Shown one piece after another: positions 53,584-63,963 of a DNA stretch of 64,000 nucleotides. Location: the NCBI RefSeq assembly GCF_000182925.2, contig NC_026504.1, positions 1,488,001-1,552,000 of the forward strand. Direction: 5' to 3'. The DNA comes from Neurospora crassa OR74A (lineage: Eukaryota > Ascomycota > Sordariomycetes > Sordariales > Sordariaceae). A program made the translations under genes and the position numbers. How positions within the stretch are numbered: position 1 is the first letter of the stretch; each line of letters opens with the position of its first letter. The notes under the pieces were generated by a model. It was not told the DNA's origin and searched no databases. It saw only the letters and a list, made by a program, of their open reading frames with translations.

Positions 53584-55607
53584 CTATCGTCGGCTTGAAG
53601 GAAACACTTCGGGGTCTGCACGACCATCCCTTTCCATTGTACGGTCCTCAAAGCTCAACCCGAACCCATTTCTCTTCTCGGCACTATCCAGCGAAGAAGC
53701 TGCCAATATCCTCACACCCGCAGACTGCCGTTTCACGTCATCCACCTCCAAAACTTCCACATTGGTACTCCTAGCACTACTGCGGAAGCTCCCAAGCACA
53801 ATGTCCCTCTCACTCTCTGTTTCTGTCGCCCTTGCCCTTGTCCATGGCCCCTTGTTCCGGCTGGTCACACCTCTCGACTGTCCCTGCCATTGATATTGAT
53901 GCGTTTCAGGCCTGAGAACATTCCGTTCTGCTCCATTACTAACGTAATCACCGGCACCGGCACCGACACCGACACCGTGACTACCGTTGCTCTTCCCGAT
54001 GTTACTCTCCAATATGGGGAATACCCTGACCAGCAACTGGCGCATGGCAGGCAAGCAGGCGCAAATGACGGCGACGTGGTATTCGACGGCAGACCAAACG
54101 GCTACGGGGTAGTAGTCCCAGGTTACGTTGGTAGAAGGCTGGAAGGCGAGGAGGGAATGGAGGCGGATTATGGAGATCATTGTGTCGCTGGGGAAAGTAT
54201 TAGCAACGGGCCTGGGTAAGGGGGGCAAAAGAGTGAGGAACACCACGAGATGGAAGATGTCAAGAGGCAGATAGAAGAAACTTACAAAACTCCTACACAC
54301 AACATCAAACCCACCGCCAACTTCTTCTTCCAATCCATGTTAAGTTTTCGGAGCTGAGACAGCGGGATAGCCATGATCCAGAGGTCGAGGACGATGGTGA
54401 CGATGGACAGGGTCCATGCCGAGGCGTTGATGTTGTCACTGTTATGTTTTTTTTGTTTTTCACGATTAGCAATCTGTTCCTCTTCCTCTTCCTCTTCCTT
54501 TTCCCTCCATTTTCCCGCCCTTTTCACTTCTTTTCTTTATTCTCCCCCCCCTCTTAGCACACAAGACGGAAAGCAAATGAAAAAGAAATACTCACCACCG
54601 CCCCTCATGCTCCCCATCCCACCCTTCCCAAAAAACTTTGACAGACGGCTTACACCCCACCGGCAACAAAAACACGCCTCCCACCAGGACCACGGTCCCC
54701 ACGGTCCCCCACAACACCCTCCTCGTCCGCTTCGACTCGTCCCCAAAGATCCGCAAATACATGAACAAGAACGGCATCTTCACATACGCCATAATCGCCA
54801 CGTAATACTCAATCAACACATAAAACACTTTCAAGAACCACGTCGCCTCCTGGGGCGTCAACGTCCACACATCCCTCCCGATCCCTGCGCGAGCGAGCGA
54901 ATGGGCGATGAGTACCGTGTAGGGAATACCCAGGGGGATACTCAGAAAAATGACCCAGTCGTCGAGCCCGAGACGGTGGCGGCCGCCGCCGCCGCCGGAG
55001 GAGGGGTGGTGGGTGAGCAGTCGAAAGAAAAGACGGAGGAGGACGAGGAGGGGACTGAGCGTGCCGAGGACGAGTGTCAGGATGACTAATTGGGAGGAGC
55101 GGTTGCGGGGCGTGTCGTGGCAGAGGGTGGCGGTTTGGTTGAGGGCGGTGAGTAAGGGGATTGGGCGGCAGGAGGTGGTGAGGCAGGAGGTGAGGGAGGG
55201 GCGGTGGTGAGGGTCTGGAGAGCATAGACAGGTGAGGAGTTCGGACGGTGTTGGGGAGGAGGTGTTGTTGTCGTTGTTGTAGGAGCAGGGCAAAAGCGTG
55301 AGGAGCGGGGTTATGCACTCGTCCTAGGAATGGAAAGAGAGGGTGTTAGCTTCCTAGGTCTGTATGTTTAAAATGGCTGTGATAAGAGTGGTGTGGCTTG
55401 ACCTCGAGAATCACAATGTTTCATGTAGTGTTCAGGGGTGTGTGGACCTACCGCGCAACTAGGATAACCTTCCAGGATCTCTGAGATAACTGTCTTTGAA
55501 GTATTGTAAGCTCTCACCGGCGGGGAGAGAAGAAACAGGAACAGAAGAACTGCAATAAATAGATCCCAAAGCGACAAGGAGCGCCTCATGACTGAAGAAA
55601 TGCCCAT
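53584..55607 (-). CDS. CFEM-domain PTH11-like membrane receptor
   Basis: Four exons, 55607-55452, 55323-54596, 54438-54286 and 54187-53584, give 546 residues with consistent phases. Introns have donors GTAGGT, GTGAGT and GTAAGT and good acceptors. A signal peptide (LFIAVLLFLFLLSPPVRA) is followed by an eight-cysteine CFEM domain assembled across the first splice (YPSCADECITPLLTLLPC, ELLTCLC, LTSCLTTSC). Then come seven membrane segments of the fungal rhodopsin-like family, with LGLDDWVIFLSIPLGI, YYVAIMAYVKMPFLFMYLRI, and, spliced in, CDNINASAWTLSIVTIVLDL and MISIIRLHSLLAF. The C-terminal 150 residues are cytosolic and Ser/Arg-rich. Relatives such as Pth11 in Magnaporthe sense surface or host cues; the ligand here is unknown. 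A G-rich codon block encodes a Gly run near the first loop. Confidence 0.9.
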
Positions 55608-55801
55608 TGTCTTTCTTCTTTCCTTGCCCCTTGGCCCACGTATACGTATGACCAGATCAAAAACCAAAACAAAAAGAGGCTCAACCCAGGATTGACGTTG
55701 AGGTAAAGTAGATGGAAATAAGTCAAGCTCGGTAGCTCCAGCTCCTAGTATAGAGCTAGTAAAATATACAATGTGGTGAAACACAAAGCTTATTTCCCAC
55801 G

Positions 55802-55837
<36 letters not shown>

Positions 55838-57691
55838 CCTATTGTGGAAAGATAGAGAACCAAAAGAAGAAAGGCGAGAATATCAAAGTATCTGAACAAT
55901 GGAGAAAAACTGTGGTATTTGAGAATGACCAACAACCATGAAGTACAGGTAGGATGGAGTACAGAGGAAACTATGATGACGGCGTACACGGACGGAGACA
56001 CGGAGTGCCGCAGAAGTAGTACTGTATACTACTAGGTAGATCGTGTCACCGTCACTGGTGTCTGGTCTCCAAAATCTCCCATAACATGAGGTAGTCTGTA
56101 CATACACACGTCTTTATACGGATTGCAGGTCCATATACAATCGCATATGATCTAAAGCAAGCAGCCTACTCACATCCGTCTTCGGTATAGCTATTGTATA
56201 GATGTCAGGCATATATGAAAGCATGGAAGCCATGTTGTCAGAAGCACAGTGTCCCTGTGCTACCCGTCTCTGCATCTCTGAGTATGTGCGTTCCTTGCGT
56301 GTGTAACTGTAACAAACTTCGGTTGTCCCACGAGCAGCAGGGACTAGCAGCAGGCACAAAGGCCATCCAGCATCTATGTGTATGTAAATTGAAAGGGGAA
56401 TTATCGCATTCAGAACACCCTACCCAGTATAGACAACCAAAGTCATTCGGCATCACTATTCCCCTGCTCCCCGGTTATCGCCTTTGGGGTTGTCCAAGTC
56501 CAGATACATGGATTCCTGGGGCTCTCAGATCTATTGCACCCACTGGGTCGTTCGCCAAGTGCTGTTTTCTGTGCATATGTGTAGTGCATTTCATATCTCT
56601 CGAAGTGCCTGTACCTGTGTCACTTACACAGCAGCAGCGCATATGCATGTGTAACCTGTGTATAAAGAGATCCGGCTTTCTTCCTTTTGTCCTTCCTTTG
56701 CCCAAGTCCTTTGGTACTACCAAGTACCGGAAATTGAGGTATGTAGAACGTAGAACAACGGGGCAAAGCCTCCTTGAGGTAGATCGTGTTGTGATACCTT
56801 GCTTCACTTCTTGAATTTGTGTCTCCCGGATTTGTGTAAGTCGAGAGAGCGGCTATAAATTGACCGGGAGGGTATCAGACAAATTTGATAGTGGTTCCTT
56901 TGTAAGGATGCGTAACCTGATGCGTGCCAGGTTAGCACATATCAAAGCTACTTGGACGCGAGGACCCTCCTCCACCTGACATTTCTGTTTCCACCAATGT
57001 GCAAGCGAGTATGGCCATGCCCTGAGTTGGGTGCAAAGTGGCAGCGCCTCTCCCATTGCTTTAGGAGAATATCCCCATATGATCCCATGCACGACGTATG
57101 GAAGAGGTGTGGAAGGGACGCGGATGAAACAAGACAGGAGGGCTCGAGGATGTCTGAATAGTTTACACATGCGAGTAGAGCCACGTGCATCATGGTCTGG
57201 GTTTGACCCTTGTAGCAGTCTGATATTGCCACGGGCAGGCATCGCCAGACACCCAGATTCCAGCCTTATGACGTGAAGAGGGCGGGAAAGAAAGGTGTGA
57301 CTGGTAGACAGAAGAACGTGGCCCTCATCGTCGACCTCAAAACTGTTACTCGATTCCCGGATTAACGCAGATGTCATGGGAGGGTTGCACATGTTTGCCC
57401 TGGCGAATGGTCGTAGCGGTCTGCTCCTGTTATGAACAAACAAATGTACCTAGCCGTCCAGATATCCGGGTCGGCATATAAGCCCATTCCGAAGTTCACC
57501 GCGAAGTTGGTTGCCATGTGAAACCATATTGGGTCGACCAGGGAGATGGTCGAGATCTTAGTCAGGTACCATTCCCAAATAGTGTGCTTCATGAGGTGAA
57601 TATATCAAGGCAGATCGAAGAAGGGTACTTTTGGTGAAAGACGCACGTTTATTTACAGCATAGGATCCTGAGTAAACCCACCTGAGGGGCC
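55608..57691. other. Intergenic with CTG trinucleotide repeat
   Basis: Two kilobases with the promoter of the receptor gene and the 3' side of the dihydroorotate dehydrogenase gene. It has (CTG)11 at 55804-55836. Several open frames of 100-200 codons overlap on both strands at 56194-57443, with no motif to choose one. Confidence 0.4.
55804..55836. repeat. (CTG)11 trinucleotide repeat
   Basis: Eleven perfect CTG units on the plus strand, about 200 bases upstream of the CFEM receptor start codon. On the minus strand this would read as CAG, but I see no supported gene reading through it. Confidence 0.9.
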
Positions 57692-59233
57692 TTATGCCGA
57701 CTTGTCAGCGAGCTTCTCCTTCATCTCGGACTTGATTCTGGTGATGGTGCCAGAACCGCCATAGACCATGGCGGTGTACACCATGGCCACACTAGCGCCA
57801 GCATTGAGAACCCTCAAGGCCTGCTCACCGTTGGTGATTCCACCAGAGGCAAACAGAACCTTTTGCGCAGGGCTCTTGTCGGACTCGGACTTGAGAGCAT
57901 AGCCGTCCAGCATCTTGCGGTACCTCCCAATCAAATTAACAGTACGATCGAAGAGAGCAGGGCCAGAGAAGCCTCCCTCCTCGTGGAGAATCTTGGGCTC
58001 GTCGTCGATCAGCTTGACGCCCTTGGGAACGATGCCGGTCCGGCGCTTGGTGGTGTTGCCGACAATAACACCGTCGACACCGCTGTTCCACACAGCCTCC
58101 ACAACACCTTCCATCTGTGTGTCATCATCCTCATCGGGTGAAACCTTGACCATGACTCTCGGCTTGGTCTTCCTCTTGGTTTGCTGGGCCGCATCCACAA
58201 CCGCAGAAAGAAGCTTGGTCAAAGGTTCGGTAGCCTGCAGGTCGCGTAGGCCGGGGGTGTTGGGGCTGCTGACGTTGACGACAAGGACATCGGCGTAGGG
58301 GGCGAGCTTGTCGACACAGTAGACGTAGTCGCGAATAACCGCATTGACGTCCTTCTCGTCCGTCTTCTTGTTCTTGGCGATCTGAACACACAAGAGACGG
58401 CCGGGGTGGAGACTGCCGGGAGGGATGCCATCAGTGCCCTCCTCGTTCAGCACCTCGTTATCGGTGAGGCCGACAGAGCGGGCGAACTTGCGAAGGCGTT
58501 CGCGCAGGCGGGTAGCCATGGCGTCAGCGCCGCGGGAGTTGAGACCATAGCGGTTGATCAGGCCGTCGACCGAGGGAATGCGGAAAACTCTGGGCTTGGG
58601 GTTGCCCTCCTGAGGGAAAGGAGTGCAGCCACCCACCTCGACGACACCGGCACCGAGGGCGAACAGGGGATCAGGGATTTCGGCGTCCTTGTCGAGACCA
58701 GCAGAGATGCCGATAGGGTTGAGGAGCTGCTTGCCGAACACATTGACCGACAAGGGGCCGTTCGGACTCTCGGGAACCCTCTCGCGAATGTGGAGGCCAG
58801 TCTCATAGAGACCCTTTAGGGCGGCGGTTCCAACATGGTGGGCTTCTTCGGCATCGGGGAAGATGGTGCGAAGGAGGGGAGGAACGAGGTACTGGTGGAC
58901 CGAGGCGCGCGTGTCTGTGGCGTAGTAGTAGCCGACACCGAGGACGGCAGCAAGAGCGGTGGCATAGGCGGAGAGCTTTAGACGGCGGGAAAGGCTCGAG
59001 GGATCGACGACGGCAGCTTTGGTGGGCTCGGTGGGGGTAGCCGTGGTGGTGGTGGTGGCGGTGGTGGTCGTCGTCGTCGTCGGCGTTGTTGTCGAGTTTG
59101 GACGACGAGGAAAGGACTGGAATCTTGGCTTGGGCGCAAGAGGGCGGAAGGCCGCTGAGAGAGCAGGTCTTGTCCTGAGGTAGGGGGCGGCCATTGTGAG
59201 GGCTGTCGAGTGTTTGCTGGACCAAGCGAACAC
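57692..59233 (-). CDS. pyr-1: Dihydroorotate dehydrogenase (quinone), mitochondrial
   Basis: One exon of 513 residues from 59233, or 500 from the second Met at 59194 (MAAPYLRTRPALS), which is the better mitochondrial presequence. The enzyme catalyses the fourth step of pyrimidine synthesis, oxidising dihydroorotate to orotate with ubiquinone, on the inner mitochondrial membrane. A Thr-rich stretch near 48-66 follows the presequence, then a membrane anchor at about 87-104 (LSAYATALAAVLGVGYYY). Class 2 signatures are NPIGISAGLDKDAEIPDPL, VEVGGCTPFPQEGNPKPRVF, INRYGLNSRGAD, the catalytic-serine motif NVSSPNTPGLRDLQ near 320-333, and the C-terminal FMN phosphate loop LFASGGITNGEQAL with AGASVAMVYTAMVYGG. 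The symbol follows Neurospora usage and assumes the organism is related. Confidence 0.96.
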   Translation of the reverse strand: MFAWSSKHSTALTMAAPYLRTRPALSAAFRPLAPKPRFQSFPRRPNSTTTPTTTTTTTATTTTTATPTEPTKAAVVDPSSLSRRLKLSAYATALAAVLGVGYYYATDTRASVHQYLVPPLLRTIFPDAEEAHHVGTAALKGLYETGLHIRERVPESPNGPLSVNVFGKQLLNPIGISAGLDKDAEIPDPLFALGAGVVEVGGCTPFPQEGNPKPRVFRIPSVDGLINRYGLNSRGADAMATRLRERLRKFARSVGLTDNEVLNEEGTDGIPPGSLHPGRLLCVQIAKNKKTDEKDVNAVIRDYVYCVDKLAPYADVLVVNVSSPNTPGLRDLQATEPLTKLLSAVVDAAQQTKRKTKPRVMVKVSPDEDDDTQMEGVVEAVWNSGVDGVIVGNTTKRRTGIVPKGVKLIDDEPKILHEEGGFSGPALFDRTVNLIGRYRKMLDGYALKSESDKSPAQKVLFASGGITNGEQALRVLNAGASVAMVYTAMVYGGSGTITRIKSEMKEKLADKSA

Positions 59234-59950
59234 TCACTGTTTTGGCGGAGAAGAGAGAGGAAGGTTGGCTTGTGTTGAGACTTGAAGCGGGAGGAGAAGC
59301 GAGAGCCAAGGGAAAGAAAGGTGGAGTTGAACGGCGACGGGCGATTAGATGGGACGGGGACGACTCGGAGCCGGAAGCTCACCATGAGGTGCCCTGTCGT
59401 TCCACCTGTACCGAAACTCCAGCCGCTGTCTGGTGTTTCTTGCCCGACTCAGACCACCGAGAGCGGAGACCCCACCAGTTTTGGGCTGATGTCAACTGGA
59501 GAACAGGCGGGTACCTGACTCCACCACCACTATAATTCCCACCCACTGCCATGTGCCCCTGGGTTGCCCTGATTAGGTACCTAGGTTGAAGATGGAATGG
59601 AGGTCGTTCCCGTCATCAGTGCCCGGGCGCCTTCTTTGAAAAACAGTTCCATTACATTGACACAGCATCATCTGACTGTTCCTCCTCGTTTATTACGGTA
59701 CCATGTTCCAGTCGGGAAGAACAGCGGAGATTCAAGAAAAACAATAAAATTGTATTCGCTCAACTGAAACGATACAGGTATCTCTATAATGTCGATGCAA
59801 CCAACAAAAACTGCCCCAAGAACGCCGACCCATGCAATGCCAGATGTCTACAACTAATATGCAACCCCAAAATTGGCAAAAATAACCACCTTTCCTTTGG
59901 TTCCCCGGTGAAAATGCTCCCTACCCTCCTCTTATCGCGGCCCGTATTCG
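59234..59950. other. Intergenic, no gene seen
   Basis: Promoter of the dehydrogenase gene plus the 3' region of the Mpv17-like gene. Contains TAGGTACCTAGG at about 59574-59585. Confidence 0.45.
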
Positions 59951-60875
59951 CTAATTCGCAGCCGCCATCGCCATCTCTGGTCGCGTCGAGAGCTCTACCT
60001 GTCGCGCCTTCAACTGGGTGGGTTCCGCTTCCATTGCTTTTGCCGCCAGCGCCGGCGCCGCTTGTTCGATCGCCTTCCCATCCTCGGCCCTCCGATTCAA
60101 GAAACTCAGATACGTCTGCCACCCAACCGCGACCACACCCGCAAACAGCGACCGGTACTCCATCGGGATGAACGTGAAGCTGAATGCCGTCACGGCCGGC
60201 CAGAGCTTGCACGAGTTGACAAAGCTCACGGGGACCGTGACCCGGATGCGCTCCACGATATCCTTCCAGCTCTCGCCCGCAAGAAAGGCCTGCATGCCGA
60301 AGAAGTACGAGTTGAAGATCGGGGTGAAGCAGAGCTGGTTGACCACCACCTTGGTGCCCAGCGAGAGGATGCGCGACGAGTAATTGAAGTTGCTGGACAA
60401 CCACAATGTCCTGCAGGCGCAAACCAAAACACGTCAGCCTTTACGTTCTTTCTCGGATTGCATCATCACATGTCCAAGACAAGACGAAAACATAGAGGAG
60501 GGCTTGCGCCTACCATCTGAAACTGGGAATCGACGATATCGACCCGATAATCAGCGACCGCACCGTCCGCTTGGGATCATAGTCCTTCCCGCCCATCCTT
60601 TGCGCCGAAATATCAGAAAAGAAGTAGATGACCAGCGACGTGGCCACCTGGGTGGTGTATGGTCTCTTGCGCTGGGCGCGCGCATATGCGAAGGCTGCCC
60701 TTGTCAAAGGCCCGAGCCGCTGCCAGAAGGGAAGGTTAGGGACATTGCCCGGTGTCGGAATCTGCTCGCCGGCCGTGGGAGGTTTGGTTGAGTATTGCGC
60801 CCGGCGCTGGCGGACATGGCGAAGAAACTCGACTTTGCGCCGAAGTACGGCTCGAAGTAGTAAGTCGGCTGCCAT
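59951..60875 (-). CDS. Mpv17/PMP22 family membrane protein
   Basis: Two exons, 60875-60514 and 60410-59951, with a 103-base intron (donor GTAGGC, branch GGCTGACG, acceptor CTGCAG), give 273 residues. The family is made of small four-helix proteins of the mitochondrial inner membrane or peroxisome (yeast Sym1, mammalian Mpv17 and PMP22). Landmarks include RPYTTQVATSLVIYFFSDISAQ at the first helix, DPKRTVRSLIIG, the mid-protein LCFTPIFNSYFFGMQAFLAG, and the C-terminal WPAVTAFSFTFIPMEYRSLF with WQTYLSFLNRR. The Arg-rich N-terminus (LLLRAVLRRKVEFLRHVRQR) looks like a mitochondrial presequence. The last 40 residues are an Ala/Glu-rich tail unlike most relatives. It is probably a channel or stress-response protein, with no exact substrate known. 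Confidence 0.9.
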
Positions 60876-61759
60876 ACTGCTGCTGCTGTTCTGTTTACGC
60901 TACCAGGTATGGTATCTGTGTCGCCCGATGTCGCTCGTTCGTGGTGCGATCCCGTCTCTAGTTCTAGCAGTGATCGCTTCCTGATATTCGCATCGCAAAG
61001 TCTCTAAGCGCAACAAGAAGAAGAGGTAGGGAAAAAGAAACCTGAATGTGACGCGAATAAAGAGAACAACGGCTTGTTACGGCCTGGTCAAGGGAGCCCG
61101 ATCCAGTGACAAGGCGCACTCTAGTTAAGACCTCTCCCCCAGATGACAGGATCCACGAGATCTTCTAGCTGACCCACTTTAGGGGGGACCGGCGTCGCTC
61201 TAAAGATGTTCGATGGCATGTACCTCTACGCCCTGGAATGTATGGCAAGGTACACTACACCACGCTAAATTGCCCTGATGATGCTCGCCCCTATTTTTGC
61301 CTTGTTGTTCCCTGAATTCCGGGCCGCTCAGGGGGCTCCCGTCTGTGCTGTCTGTGCGGATTTGCCAGGTCAGGAACCGCTGGAATGTCTCTGTTTCGCC
61401 TCGCTGTCACAGCGTCTCCAGCAACGTGGTTGGGCGTGAACGGTCTTAAAGGGCCAAAAGGGGGCAAACAAGGCACAATGTCAACATTGGGCTAGCCAGT
61501 CACGCAATCAAGGCCGCAGCAATGGTCACACCGGCACATGTTTTAACTGCGGGAGGGTACTCAGGCAGGTGATGTGGAAAAAGGTCCGGACACTCGATGG
61601 GTCTTGTTTGGTACAAGCGTGTCCGAACTTTCATGTTTCCACACGACCTGCCAGGCAAATCTGTACATAAGAACGAAAACAACCATCAAAAAAATATATA
61701 TATATATATATATACTTCGCTGGGAAACCGCTTGGTGAAAACCCAGATCCCACTTGGGA

Positions 61760-61995
61760 TTCGCTGTTGGTTAGTGATACTCGCTATATGTTAGTCGCTA
61801 TTGGTTAGTCGCTATTGGTTAGTAATGCTCGCTATTCGCTATTGGTTAGTGATACTCGCTCGTTCGCTGGTGGTTAGTCGATACTCGCTCGTTCGCTGTC
61901 GGTTAGTAATACTCGCTCGTTCGCTCGTTAGGTTCGCTCGGGACAAGGATACTCGCTAGATGTTCGCTGTAGATAGGTTATATTCGCTATGGAAA
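61760..61995. repeat. TCGCT minisatellite with composite units
   Basis: Sixteen TCGCT words occur in 236 bases. They build two unit types: a short TCGCTCG or TCGCTAT unit and a longer TTCGCTGNNGGTTAGTNATAC unit, often alternating to form a composite unit of about 29 bases (clearest at 61856-61925). Copies have diverged, more so toward the right end. Confidence 0.85.
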
Positions 61996-62008
61996 ATCTA
62001 CGCTAAGA

Positions 62009-62062
62009 GGTGAGTACTCACCATGGGAGAGTGCCTAGGACGTGCCCAGACATCTCTCCCAT
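62009..62062. repeat. Perfect 14-bp palindrome followed by 9-bp hairpin
   Basis: GGTGAGTACTCACC at 62009-62022 is a perfect palindrome. Directly after it, ATGGGAGAG (62023-62031) pairs with CTCTCCCAT (62054-62062) across a 22-base loop. The two structures abut with no spacer. Confidence 0.8.
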
Positions 62063-62081
62063 AGTAAGGTTTGGCGAAAAG

Positions 62082-62170
62082 TTGCCCTCGACGCGAATCG
62101 AACGGATGAACTTGAGGTTGAACACCCAAGGAAGGTGCAACCCACGTGGCCGCTCCGGCACTAAACCATT
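62082..62170 (-). pseudogene. tRNA-like segment with A and B boxes
   Basis: The minus strand has an A-box-like TGCCGGAGCGG (10 of 11 to the tRNA consensus) and, about 60 bases on, a B-box-like CGTTCGATTCG (9 of 11), a spacing typical of class II or intron-containing tRNAs. The end GCGTCGAGGGCAAC looks like a 3' acceptor, and a T-run follows. The acceptor strands do not pair, and the middle forms its own hairpin (GGTTGCACC with GGGTGTTCAACC), so it is not a working tRNA. A decayed tRNA or tRNA-derived element is most likely. Confidence 0.4.
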
Positions 62171-62471
62171 TCCGGCTGCTTTTATCCACTTGACACAAAC
62201 GCTAAGCCTATATAGGCAACTTCGAATCTCTTCCCCCACACAGACAGCTGCCTGGGTTCGGATGAACGGTTGTGCTCAATGCTGGCCGGATGCCCGACAT
62301 TTGTTTCATCTTATCGACAAGTGTTCGTTCACAAGATGAAGGGATCGCGATTGCCAATTTGCGACAACAAGGCTTGACCATATATTACTCATATTATTAG
62401 GTATCCTCCAATATACCAAAATGGCCATCTCGAGGTTGGGTATCAAGTGGAAGTTGCTGTCTTTCCATCCC

Positions 62472-62516
62472 GTTCCTCCCGTTCCTCCCGTTCCTCCCGT
62501 TCCACCCGTTCCTTCC
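62472..62516. repeat. GTTCCTCCC tandem repeat (5 copies)
   Basis: Three perfect and two near-perfect copies of a 9-base unit, lying just past the stop codon of the UNC93-like gene on its 3' side. Confidence 0.9.
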
Positions 62517-62544
62517 GTCCCATCGCGTCCAACTTCATCTCATC

Positions 62545-63963
62545 TTACTTCAGCTCGTAACCCGGCGGCTGCACTGCATCCCGTTCCTTTTCATCCGTAG
62601 AGGAACCAAGGGCAGCCACCACAGAGCTCTCGATGCTCGCCTCCTTCGCAATAACACCCGGCGGTTCACCATCAGACGTAGAGGTAGAGGTAGAGGTAGA
62701 AGTGGAACCACCACCATCCTCCGCCTCCAACTTCCTCAAATTTACCGGCCTCTCCGGCACCATATACACCACCGCCGACGTCGCCGGGATCGTAAACCCA
62801 AACATGGCAAACGCAATGATCAGGTTCACCATGGGCGCGACCTGCGCCGCGCCAATCCCAAACGCCAAGCACGAGCCCACGCTCTCAAAACTTCGCACAA
62901 TCCCCACTGCCAATCCCAACGTCTCGAGATCATCGAAAAAGGCGCCAATGAGCCAGTACACAAACATGTAGTGACTTTCGTTGAGGAACCTGAGAATGAC
63001 CATGGACGCGAACCCGCGGCCGAAGCCGGGGGTGGCCCAGTCGAGCGTGATCGGGGTCCCTGCCGCTTTCAGGTCGCCGTATAGCTTCTCGTTGGCGGTC
63101 TGCCAGCCAAAGGTTCCCAGCATGAGAATAACAAAAAAGGCCCAGGTGAGTCGGGCGACGGTCGGGCGCGAGAGGGATTGTCGGTCGTAGAACCAGCCCC
63201 AGAAGATGTTGGCGGCCGTGGCGACGATGCCGGAGACGAGGGAGCCGAGGGTGCGAGAGCGGACGGAGAAGCTGTTGGCGGGGTGTTAGTTTTTGACCAC
63301 TCCAGGTAAGATCGAGGGGAGGTAATAGGGGGGCGGGGGGGGGGGGAAGGGAAAAAGATGACATACTACTTGGTCATATAAATCCCCAGATAAGTGCTAT
63401 TCCACTGAAACCCAATCAGGATCGGTACTAGCAAGTACATCTGCCTGCGCTTAAACAGACTCCAAATCTTCTTGAACTCGCCCTTGACCGTCTTATTCAA
63501 CGTCGGATCTCGGAGTCTCGTCCCATCAGCCTTGATCACCTTGTGCGGCGACGACACCAGCAACGCAAACGGCAACCCAAGACACTGCAGCGCAATCAGC
63601 ACCAGGTACGTGGTATACCCGACTTTGCCCCTGCCCTCCTTCTTCACGTTGAGCGAAAGCTGGATCGAGGCGCCAATCAGCTGGCCCAGCTCGCGCAGGC
63701 CCAGCCAGATGCCCGTAAACTTGCCGCGGTCCTTGATGTCGGCGTAGCCGAGCGCGATGGCGCCCTCGGAGGCCCACAAGGCGGAGGCGGCGATGCCGCA
63801 GAGGGCGCCGCCGAAGAGGACAAACCATTCGGTTCCGTACCGGTTGTTGACGTACAGCGAGGCGGAATAGGGCGCGTAGCCGAGGGTGCCGATGATGAGA
63901 ACCCATTTGATACCGATCTTGTTGGAGAGGATGGAGAAGAGGGAGCAGCCGAAGACCATGATG
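62545..63963 (-). CDS. UNC93-like major facilitator, partial at window end
   Basis: Two exons are visible: from a likely acceptor at 63963 to 63367, and 63271-62545, joined by a 95-base intron (donor GTATGT, an ACTAACA branch, acceptor CAACAG) to read YMTKYFSVRSRTLGSLVSG. The 5' exon lies beyond 64000, since the first membrane segment of the family is missing and an acceptor-like CAACCAG precedes the frame. About 440 residues remain, with ten hydrophobic segments. The pattern ALWASEGAIALGYADIKDRG and FTGIWLGLRELGQLIGASIQ matches fungal UNC93-like transporters, which are MFS relatives of uncertain substrate. The C-terminus is Ser/Thr- and Glu-rich, with an (ST)n track, and ends PPGYELK. An in-frame ATG at 63992 could be an alternative start but would leave out the usual N-terminus. 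Confidence 0.85.

Larger units (their letters stand above)
60876..62544. other. Intergenic repeat locus
   Basis: Between the Mpv17-like gene start and the UNC93-like 3' end. It holds an AT dinucleotide run (about 61694-61714), the TCGCT minisatellite, a 14-bp palindrome, a hairpin, a tRNA-like segment and a 9-base tandem repeat, each listed separately. No protein gene is supported. Confidence 0.55.

Noticed and set aside
56853-57443. 196-codon open frame on the minus strand
   Set aside because: Competing frames exist on the other strand, composition is not protein-like and no motif is seen.
59784-60422. 212-codon frame overlapping the second exon of the Mpv17-like gene
   Set aside because: It is on the same strand in another frame, and only the spliced frame gives the family motifs.
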